Below are positions 1-5,194 of a stretch of DNA of 5,229 nucleotides, one piece after another. The DNA is from Prevotellaceae bacterium (GTDB lineage: Bacteria > Bacteroidota > Bacteroidia > Bacteroidales > UBA932). A model generated the notes under the pieces. It worked only from the letters and a program-made list of their open reading frames with translations. It made no database searches and was not told where the DNA came from. Numbering within the stretch: the first letter of the stretch is position 1; every line of letters starts with the position of its first letter. The stretch lies in contig JAITQQ010000110.1 of NCBI GenBank assembly GCA_031288855.1, positions 1 to 5,229 on the forward strand, read 5' to 3'. The position numbers and the translations under genes are program-made.

Positions 1-968
1 TTCACCCAGGGGATGAGTTGCTCATACGTCCATCCGGCAAGGTCTTTGCCCAGAACTTCCACCGCTCCTTCCAATGACAAGCCGTAACGCGCTGCCGCTT
101 CTTTCGCCAGAATCAGCTGCACCGACTTTTTGGTATAAGGATGTTCGGTCTGCACCAACACATACGTGATGGCAGGCCCCACCGCCAACGCGGTGTTCGA
201 AGGAAGTGTCCAAGGGGTGGTTGTCCATGCGAGGAAATAGACATTCCCCCCAACGGTTAACGGCAAACGGTTAACGGTTAACGGAACGCTACCGTTTTCC
301 GTTCTCCGTTCTCCGTTTTCCAAGAGGCGGAACATGGCCACGCAGGTGGTGTCTTTGCGGTCGCGGTAACAGCCCGGCTGATTCAGTTCATGGGTGCTCA
401 GTCCTGTGCCCGCCGCAGGCGAGTAAGGCTGTATGGTATAGCCCTTATACAGCAATCCTTTTTTGTAAATATCTTTCAATAAATACCACAGCGTTTCAAT
501 GTAGCGGTTGTCGTACGTCACGTAGGGATGCTGCATGTCCACCCAATAGCCCATTTTCCCGGTAAGCGATTCCCACTCTTTCGTATATTTCATCACCTCT
601 TTGCGGCAAGCGGCGTTGTATTCCTCTACGCTGATTTTTTTACCGATGTCCTCTTTTGTGATGCCCAACATTTTCTCCACGCCAAGCTCCACCGGCAGGC
701 CGTGGGTGTCCCATCCCGCCTTGCGGTTTACCAGAAAATTCTTTTGCGTTTTATAGCGGCAGAACGCATCTTTGATAGCCCGCGCCATGACGTGGTGGAT
801 GCCCGGCATGCCGTTGGCCGACGGCGGCCCTTCATAAAACACGAAAGCCGGCCGCCCCTTGCGCGTGGCAATAGATTGTTCAAAGGTTTTTTCTTTTGTC
901 CAAAACGCTTGCACTTCTGCGTTAACTTTCGCCAGATCCAGCCCCTTATATTCGGCAAACTTCCTCAT
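1..968 (-). CDS. ileS: Isoleucine--tRNA ligase, N-terminal part (runs off the left edge)
   Basis: Class Ia aminoacyl-tRNA synthetase that charges tRNA-Ile with isoleucine in the cytoplasm and hydrolyses mischarged Val-tRNA. The frame is open from ATG at 968 down to base 1, giving 322 codons plus two bases, roughly the first quarter to third of a protein that is over 1,000 residues in Bacteroidota. Visible motifs are FYEGPPSANG (44-53) followed by GIHH (56-59), which is the lineage form of the HIGH nucleotide-binding signature. Next come GWDTHGLPVEL (85-95) and WTTTPWTLPSN (248-258), the threonine-rich start of the CP1 editing domain. KMSKS and the anticodon-binding region lie outside the window. 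Residues about 217-241 are a low-complexity insertion encoded by a heptanucleotide repeat array, and the frame stays open through it. The start is supported by a good promoter about 20 bases upstream. The family assignment is secure from the motifs. Confidence 0.96.
   Translation of the reverse strand, partial: MRKFAEYKGLDLAKVNAEVQAFWTKEKTFEQSIATRKGRPAFVFYEGPPSANGMPGIHHVMARAIKDAFCRYKTQKNFLVNRKAGWDTHGLPVELGVEKMLGITKEDIGKKISVEEYNAACRKEVMKYTKEWESLTGKMGYWVDMQHPYVTYDNRYIETLWYLLKDIYKKGLLYKGYTIQPYSPAAGTGLSTHELNQPGCYRDRKDTTCVAMFRLLENGERRTENGSVPLTVNRLPLTVGGNVYFLAWTTTPWTLPSNTALAVGPAITYVLVQTEHPYTKKSVQLILAKEAAARYGLSLEGAVEVLGKDLAGWTYEQLIPWV
252..321. repeat. Heptanucleotide repeat array inside ileS, arranged as two inverted arms
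   Basis: Ten consecutive 7-bp units cover 70 bases. On the plus strand, 252-286 reads AACGGTT, AACGGCA, AACGGTT, AACGGTT, AACGGAA. Then follow CGCTACC (287-293) and GTTTTCC, GTTCTCC, GTTCTCC, GTTTTCC (294-321). The right arm is the AACGGnn unit in the opposite orientation, so AACGG in the left arm can face CCGTT in the right arm at a constant 7-base pitch. The array lies in the ileS reading frame and encodes roughly residues 217-239, with adjoining GGG GGG codons after it. Since 7 is not a multiple of 3, each unit shifts frame and the peptide has no simple short period. Confidence 0.93.
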
Positions 969-989
969 AAAAAATCAAATAATAGGCCG

Positions 990-1019
990 CAAAGGTACGA
1001 AGTTTTCGTTAAAATCCAA
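990..1019 (-). promoter_or_regulatory. ileS promoter, Bacteroidota type
   Basis: On the minus strand, TTG (1019-1017) is followed after 19 bases by TACCTTTG (997-990). This matches the Bacteroidota -33/-7 pattern TTG...TAnnTTTG. Transcription would start near 982-985, leaving a leader of about 15 bases before the ATG at 968. The element lies in the 72-base gap (969-1040) downstream of the ATPase gene, so ileS need not depend on ATPase transcription. No T-box or leader peptide fits in such a short leader. Confidence 0.75.
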
Positions 1020-1040
1020 TCACATGTTATATGACAATGT

Positions 1041-2216
1041 TCAGGCTATTATTTCCCCATTCCACAATTGTTGCAGGAAAGTTTGCCACGGCAATATCAA
1101 TACGTTGTCCACTTTGCGGGAATGAGTATCATTGCTAATCAATATCAGTTTTTTTACCGGATATTCTTCTGCAAAAGCCTTTAGTCCTCTCAGGTGACGG
1201 GCTTGGGCTTCATTGGTTGATTTCACCTCTATGGCTACTTCGTGGTCGCCAAGCACGAAGTCGATTTCCAACTGTGAAGTCGTGCGCCAATAGGCCATCG
1301 GATAATTCAAGTCGGAATACCGGCTGTGGGTATAGATTTCCTCATAGATAAAATGCTCGAACGATTTGCCGAATAATTCCGTGCCGGGCTCAATTTTCCC
1401 TCTGTTTAATAATGTATTCACTATGCCCACGTCAAACAGATAGAACTTTGGCGCTGTAACCATGCGGCGTTTGGGGCGTTTTTGAAACGCGGGCAAATAG
1501 CGCCCCAACAAAGTGTCTTCCAAAATCTGAAAATACGCCTTCACGGTAGGAACGCTCACGCCGGTATCGGCGGCCACATTCGAATAATTGACAATTTCGC
1601 CGTTAGTCAATGCGGCAGTTTCCAGAAAACGGCTAAACACCGCAACGTTCCTCAACCGGGCCTCCGCCGCAATTTCATCCCTTAAATAACTGCCAATGTA
1701 GGCCGACAACAACCTTTTCGCATTGGGCGTGTCATAGTGTTTAGGCAGCAAGCCGTTGTTAAGCGCTTTCAGTAAATCAAAACCGGGAATTTCGCTGCTC
1801 GTGAGCGGATACAGCTCATAGCGCAGCGCCCTTCCGCCAAGTAAATTGGCGCCCGAGCGCAAAATTTTGCGGGGGCTTGAGCCGCTCATGATAAAGCGGA
1901 TATTTTTATTGGCAATCAACCAGTGAATTTCATTCAACAGTTGCGGCAATCGTTGTATTTCGTCAATCACGACCAACGAAATTGAAGGATTTGCCGCCAC
2001 TATTTCGCGAATCCACCCGGGATTTTTCAGCAGCCGTTCGTAATCACTGCTCAAGAGCAAGTCGAACCACAAAGCATCGGGGAAAAGCTGTTTTAACAAC
2101 GTACTTTTCCCTGTTTGCCGCGCTCCCCAAAAGAAGATACTTTCATTGCCGGCGCCTTCAAAAATTTGCTTTCTTTGATACATATTTCTTATTTTATACT
2201 TTAAATTTTCATGCAT
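1041..2216 (-). CDS. AAA-type ATPase with DUF4143 C-terminal region
   Basis: Predicted cytoplasmic P-loop ATPase of the AAA_14/DUF4143 family, common and patchily distributed in Bacteroidota; its biological role and substrate are not established. Numbered from ATG 2216 (391 residues), it shows Walker A GARQTGKS (31-38), Walker B VVIDEIQ (82-88) and a sensor-1-like MSGSSPRK (110-117). A helix-turn-helix-like stretch covers about 210-237 (NYSNVAADTGVSVPTVKAYF). A C-terminal region has FE (286-287), EIDFV (317-321) and IEVKS (329-333), resembling a PD-(D/E)XK nuclease core. Whether it cleaves nucleic acid is unknown. The start is uncertain: ATG 2216 lies inside a palindromic repeat, while ATG 2183 (residue 12, MYQRK) follows an A-rich leader and resembles the usual family N-terminus. 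I slightly prefer 2183, giving 380 residues. The gene is intact, transcribed alone, and divergent from the kinase gene. Confidence 0.9.
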   Translation of the reverse strand: MHENLKYKIRNMYQRKQIFEGAGNESIFFWGARQTGKSTLLKQLFPDALWFDLLLSSDYERLLKNPGWIREIVAANPSISLVVIDEIQRLPQLLNEIHWLIANKNIRFIMSGSSPRKILRSGANLLGGRALRYELYPLTSSEIPGFDLLKALNNGLLPKHYDTPNAKRLLSAYIGSYLRDEIAAEARLRNVAVFSRFLETAALTNGEIVNYSNVAADTGVSVPTVKAYFQILEDTLLGRYLPAFQKRPKRRMVTAPKFYLFDVGIVNTLLNRGKIEPGTELFGKSFEHFIYEEIYTHSRYSDLNYPMAYWRTTSQLEIDFVLGDHEVAIEVKSTNEAQARHLRGLKAFAEEYPVKKLILISNDTHSRKVDNVLILPWQTFLQQLWNGEIIA

Positions 2217-2256
2217 ATTTAAAGTGGCACTTTAAAATATCATGCATATTTAAAGT
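2198..2256. repeat. Tandem pair of 28-bp palindromic units, possible operator of the ATPase gene
   Basis: Two copies of a 28-bp unit (2198-2225 and 2229-2256) are separated by GGC and repeat at a 31-bp period with only two mismatches. A 16-bp core (2210-2225 and 2241-2256) is identical. Each unit begins ACTTTAAA and ends TTTAAAGT around a central ATGCAT, so each is itself an inverted repeat. The junction forms a further perfect palindrome: TTTAAAGTG (2218-2226), one base, CACTTTAAA (2228-2236). The pair sits between the predicted ATPase transcription start (about 2260) and the inner ATG at 2183, and overlaps the outer ATG at 2216. It could be a double operator for a dimeric regulator or two stem-loops in the leader RNA; the function is inferred from position only. 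Confidence 0.8.
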
Positions 2257-2266
2257 TTGCAAAGCG

Positions 2267-2274
2267 CAAAAGTA
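2267..2274 (-). promoter_or_regulatory. -7 box of the ATPase gene promoter
   Basis: TACTTTTG on the minus strand matches the Bacteroidota -7 consensus TAnnTTTG. No clear TTG is present 19-21 bases upstream, where the sequence is only T-rich, so the promoter may be weak or activator-dependent. Transcription would start near 2258-2262, immediately before the palindromic repeat pair. Confidence 0.55.
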
Positions 2275-2305
2275 ATGATTATTTTAATAAAAAGCTAAAA
2301 AAACA

Positions 2306-2313
2306 TATCTTTG
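2306..2313 (+). promoter_or_regulatory. -7 box of the kinase-cvpA operon promoter
   Basis: TATCTTTG is a perfect TAnnTTTG box. The -33 position, 20 bases upstream at 2282-2285, reads TTTT rather than TTTG. Transcription would start near 2318-2321. This rules against a GTG start at 2313, which overlaps the box, and supports translation from ATG 2334 with a leader of about 15 bases. Confidence 0.6.
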
Positions 2314-2333
2314 TGCCTTTAATGGGCGTTATT

Positions 2334-3317
2334 ATGAAAAACATCCTCGGGATAGGCAATGCATTAGTTGATATTTTAGTTACATTAACCGGCGATTCGA
2401 TATTGCAGGAATTTAATCTCCCGAAAGGGAGCATGCAGCACGTGAACGAAGCCACAGCCAACCGCTTGTGGGGCAAGCTGCATACGTTAGGCGGCGTGCA
2501 ACACGTGGCCGGCGGCTCGGCGGCCAACACTATGGCCGGCGCTGCACAATTGGGCTTGCACTGCACCTTCATCGGCAAGACCGGGAACGACGAGCCGGGT
2601 CAATTTTTTGCACGCGACCAGGCTGCGCACGGCATCACATCTACGTTGCTGCACAGCGCCACATCGACCGGGCGGTGCACGGTGTTTATTTCGCCCGACG
2701 CCGAACGCACGATGGCCACCTACTTGGGCGCAGCCATTGAGCTATCGCCCGGCGACCTGAACGAAAAAATGTTCGAGGGACACGACTATTTTTATATCGA
2801 AGGATATTTGGTGCAAAACCACGACCTGGTGCGCCGCGCTATGGAATTGGCCAAAGCGCAACAGCTGATTATTGCGCTCGACATGGCCAGTTACAACGTG
2901 GTGGAACAAAACCGCGACTTCCTGCACGACATGCTGCGGCAATATGTGCATATTGTATTCGCCAACGAAGCCGAAGCCGAAGCGTTCACCGGAAAAAAAC
3001 CGCACGAAGCGCTTGGCGAACTAAGCAAATTGAGCGATATTGCTGTGGTGAAAACAGGCGGCGACGGCTCGTTAGTGCAAAGCGGCGACACCGTTCATGC
3101 TGTTAAATCATGCCCGGCAAATGTGATCGACACCACCGGCGCCGGCGACCTCTACGCCGCAGGATTTCTGTATGGGCATGCTGCCGGCCTGCCGTTAGAC
3201 CAATGCGGCGCCATAGGCTCTCTGACGGCCGCAAAAGTGGTGGAAGTGATTGGCCCCAAAGTGAGCAGCGACGGATGGGCAGTAGTAAAACAACATCTTA
3301 AAAATTATACGCTATGA
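2334..3317 (+). CDS. PfkB-family sugar/nucleoside kinase (adenosine-kinase-like)
   Basis: Cytoplasmic ribokinase/PfkB-family enzyme that transfers phosphate from ATP to a sugar or nucleoside hydroxyl; Bacteroides relatives are usually labelled adenosine kinase or PfkB kinase. With ATG 2334 it is 327 residues, normal for the family. Visible elements are GNALVD (8-13) in the substrate-binding N-terminus, GGSAANT (60-66, PfkB signature 1 area), GKTGND (81-86), and the C-terminal signature DTTGAGD (266-272), in which D272 is the expected catalytic base and GAG forms the anion hole. Longer in-frame starts at 2313 (GTG) and 2322 (ATG) fall on or next to the promoter box, so 2334 is chosen. The stop overlaps the next gene's start (ATGA), indicating translational coupling. 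The substrate cannot be fixed from sequence: adenosine is the best guess, but ribose, fructose or another nucleoside remains possible. Confidence 0.93.
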   Translation: MKNILGIGNALVDILVTLTGDSILQEFNLPKGSMQHVNEATANRLWGKLHTLGGVQHVAGGSAANTMAGAAQLGLHCTFIGKTGNDEPGQFFARDQAAHGITSTLLHSATSTGRCTVFISPDAERTMATYLGAAIELSPGDLNEKMFEGHDYFYIEGYLVQNHDLVRRAMELAKAQQLIIALDMASYNVVEQNRDFLHDMLRQYVHIVFANEAEAEAFTGKKPHEALGELSKLSDIAVVKTGGDGSLVQSGDTVHAVKSCPANVIDTTGAGDLYAAGFLYGHAAGLPLDQCGAIGSLTAAKVVEVIGPKVSSDGWAVVKQHLKNYTL

Positions 3318-3793
3318 TGCCGGTATTCGATATTGTTATCGCTATCTTACTCGTGATTGCTTTCATTGCAGGAGTGCGAAAAGGAATTATACGCCAGGTG
3401 TTCGGGTTGGCGGCTTTATTGCTTGGCGTGTATGGCGCTTTCAGGTTTTCAAAAGTGGCCGGGCACTATCTTTCCGAATGGTTTAAAGTAAGCGGCCACC
3501 TCGCACAAGGAATTTCCTTTGTGGTCATATTTATTCTCATATTGTTTGTGGTCATCTTGATTGGCCGCCTGGCCGCTAAATTAATCAGCTTAGCCACGCT
3601 CGGAAGCGTCGATAAAATTTTGGGCGGCGTATTTTCCGTACTGAAAATAACGTGTATCCTCTGCGTGTTGCAATTCATTGTACAATTTTTCAATGCACAA
3701 TTCCATTTTCTTTCCACGCAAGTGGAGGCATCCTTTTTTTACCGGCTCTTTGATACGATATGCCGTTTTGTTTTCCCTTATTTACCGCTATAA
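3314..3793 (+). CDS. CvpA-family inner-membrane protein
   Basis: Small integral membrane protein of 159 residues, typical of the CvpA family. E. coli CvpA is required for colicin V production and has been linked to envelope stress tolerance; the biochemical role is unclear. Hydrophobic segments lie at about residues 4-21, 28-44, 65-86 and 102-125, fitting four transmembrane helices. Family-like features are the positively charged RKG after helix 1 (22-24), GLAALLLG in helix 2 (31-38), and the conserved turn D100-K-I-L-G-G105 before helix 4. The ATG at 3314 overlaps the kinase stop as ATGA; a second ATG at 3317 would also be coupled (TGATG). It is expressed with the kinase from one promoter. 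The pairing has no obvious pathway logic, and I infer only shared expression. Confidence 0.87.
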   Translation: MMPVFDIVIAILLVIAFIAGVRKGIIRQVFGLAALLLGVYGAFRFSKVAGHYLSEWFKVSGHLAQGISFVVIFILILFVVILIGRLAAKLISLATLGSVDKILGGVFSVLKITCILCVLQFIVQFFNAQFHFLSTQVEASFFYRLFDTICRFVFPYLPL

Positions 3794-3795
3794 TG

Positions 3796-3826
3796 TTGCA
3801 TATCACAACAAATTTTCGTAGGTTTG
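3796..3826 (+). promoter_or_regulatory. Promoter of the tolC-like efflux operon
   Basis: TTG (3796-3798), a 20-base spacer and TAGGTTTG (3819-3826) form a near-ideal Bacteroidota promoter immediately after the cvpA stop codon. Transcription would begin near 3831-3834, leaving about 15 bases before ATG 3848. A TTG codon at 3824 could extend the reading frame by eight codons, but it lies within the -7 box and so should not be translated from this transcript. Confidence 0.75.
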
Positions 3827-3847
3827 TCAGTCCTTTTATTTATTTGT

Positions 3848-5146
3848 ATGAGAAAAACCTTTATTTTCCTATTGTCCGGGCTGCTATTTACCGGCAAGGC
3901 CGCAAGCCAGGATTGGTCGCTTGAACAATGTATCCGTTATGCGTTAGATAATAATATCGCCATTCAGCAGCAGGAGCTCACCGCCGAGCAAGCCGGCAAC
4001 CGGCTGTTCCAGTCGAAAATGATGTTCCTGCCAAGCGTGAATGCCGGCGCTTCTTCGGGTTTGAGTTGGGGACTGTCGTCGTCATGGCGCATGAACGATG
4101 GCTTCAGCCAAGATTTCAGCACTACCATCCGCGCTTCCATCAATTTGTTTGAAGGACTGCAAAAAATCAACACCGTGCGGCGCAACAAAAGCGACTACCG
4201 GGCATCCCAAGAGGAAGTGGAACGGCTGCGCAATGAAATTGCCATCAGCGTGGCGCAGGCCTACCTGCAAGTGCTTCTTTCGACCGAAGTGTTGGCGGTG
4301 GCCGAAAGCAGTTATCAAAATATAGAAGTGCAGCTCACCCGCCTCAAACAACTGGTGGACGCCGGCAGCCGCCCCTACAGCGAACAACTCGAAATGGAAG
4401 CCCAATTAGCCACCGAAGAAGTGCAGCGCGTTACGGCGAAAAACCAACTCGACAACAATTACCTTAACCTGCGGCAACTTCTCGATATTCCGCCCACCTC
4501 AACACTTCAAATTGAAAAGCCGGAACTCAGCATCAGCGATAATTTCGAAGGCGAAGACGTCGCCGGCGTGTACCGGGTTGCCCAAGGCCTGCCGCAAGTG
4601 AAAAGCGCCGAATACCGCATGGAAAGCGCGCGGCACGAATTAGCCATTGCACGCGGAAACTATTGGCCTACGCTGTCGCTGTCGGGGTCGTATGGCTCAT
4701 CTTACTACGACTCGCAAAATCAACGCTTCTGGGACCAACTGCTCGACCAACGCACCCCCTCTTTGAACTTCAGTTTATCTATTCCCATATTCAGCAACTG
4801 GAGCATCCGCACCAACGCAAAAAACGCCAAGCTCAACCTGCACATCGCGCAGCTCGAAGTGGAGAACAAACGCAAAACACTGTATAAGGAAATCCAATCG
4901 GCCATCACCGACGCACTGGCCGCCTTCAACAAATACAAGGCCGCCGAACGAAACGTAATCGCCGCAAAAGAATCATTCCGCTACACGGAACAGAAATTCG
5001 AGGTAGGCTCTATCAACGCTACCGACTACAATATCTCAAAAAACAATTTGCTAAAAGCCCAGTCGGAAGAACTGCAAGCCAAATACCAATACATCTTCCA
5101 ACTGAAAATAATCGACTTCTACAAAGGAACGCCCATCACACTATGA
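3848..5146 (+). CDS. TolC-like outer membrane efflux protein
   Basis: Outer-membrane channel of the OEP/TolC family: a trimeric beta-barrel with a periplasmic alpha-helical tunnel that serves as the exit duct of a tripartite exporter. The product is 432 residues, usual for the family. The N-terminus has a signal peptide: basic MRK, a hydrophobic core (FIFLLSGLLF), and a probable cleavage after AASQ near residue 21. The first OEP repeat starts at WSLEQCIRYALDNN, the conserved opening of these proteins. The second begins near LPQVKSAEYR (248-257) followed by YWPTLSLSGSYG (272-283). Long stretches rich in A, E, Q, K and L on either side fit the coiled-coil helices. ATG 3848 is chosen because the upstream TTG lies in the promoter and ATG gives a clean signal peptide. 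The next gene begins 45 bases after the stop and is probably its adaptor. The substrate is unknown. Confidence 0.94.
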   Translation: MRKTFIFLLSGLLFTGKAASQDWSLEQCIRYALDNNIAIQQQELTAEQAGNRLFQSKMMFLPSVNAGASSGLSWGLSSSWRMNDGFSQDFSTTIRASINLFEGLQKINTVRRNKSDYRASQEEVERLRNEIAISVAQAYLQVLLSTEVLAVAESSYQNIEVQLTRLKQLVDAGSRPYSEQLEMEAQLATEEVQRVTAKNQLDNNYLNLRQLLDIPPTSTLQIEKPELSISDNFEGEDVAGVYRVAQGLPQVKSAEYRMESARHELAIARGNYWPTLSLSGSYGSSYYDSQNQRFWDQLLDQRTPSLNFSLSIPIFSNWSIRTNAKNAKLNLHIAQLEVENKRKTLYKEIQSAITDALAAFNKYKAAERNVIAAKESFRYTEQKFEVGSINATDYNISKNNLLKAQSEELQAKYQYIFQLKIIDFYKGTPITL

Positions 5147-5194
5147 GTTAAGAGTTAAGAACTAAGAGTTAGGAACTAAGAGTTAAGAGTTATG
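5146..5194 (+). repeat. Heptanucleotide repeat array joining the tolC-like gene to the next start codon
   Basis: Seven contiguous 7-bp units: AGTTAAG, AGTTAAG, AACTAAG, AGTTAGG, AACTAAG, AGTTAAG, AGTTATG. The first base is the last base of the tolC-like stop codon TGA (5144-5146). The last unit differs from the main form by one base (A to T), and that change creates the ATG (5192-5194) of the following gene. The array therefore is the entire intergenic region. It contains no Shine-Dalgarno sequence, no TAnnTTTG box and no hairpin terminator, so the two genes are probably cotranscribed. Confidence 0.93.

Noticed and set aside
22..228. A 68-codon minus-strand frame within ileS
   Set aside because: It is in another frame of the same strand; the true ileS frame continues unbroken to base 1, so this is neither a separate gene nor evidence of a frameshift.
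792..803. GIHH instead of the canonical HIGH motif in IleS, which could suggest a broken enzyme
   Set aside because: The surrounding motifs (GPPSANGMPG, GWDTHGLPVEL, WTTTPWT) are intact, and I recall the same PGIHH form in Bacteroides IleS, so it is a lineage variant rather than damage.
528..1034. A 168-codon open frame on the plus strand opposite ileS
   Set aside because: It runs antisense to the well-supported ileS frame and its promoter, has no recognisable domain, and its composition fits a shadow of ileS codons.
1021..1045. A weak inverted repeat (ACAT...ATGT) after the ATPase stop codon as a terminator
   Set aside because: The stem is too short, A/T-only in part, and lacks a following T-run on the minus strand, so I cannot support a terminator.
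2313..2333. A longer kinase start at GTG 2313 or ATG 2322
   Set aside because: The GTG overlaps the -7 box TATCTTTG and both starts lie at or before the expected transcription start; MKNILGIGNALVD from 2334 matches the usual family N-terminus.
2941..3000. Repeated GAAGCC codons in the kinase gene as a possible repeat element
   Set aside because: It is a short Glu-Ala run within a conserved helix of the PfkB fold (NEAEAEAFTG), explained by the protein sequence.
3824..3847. A TTG start adding eight residues to the TolC-like protein
   Set aside because: It lies inside the TAGGTTTG promoter box and would place extra residues before an otherwise standard signal peptide.
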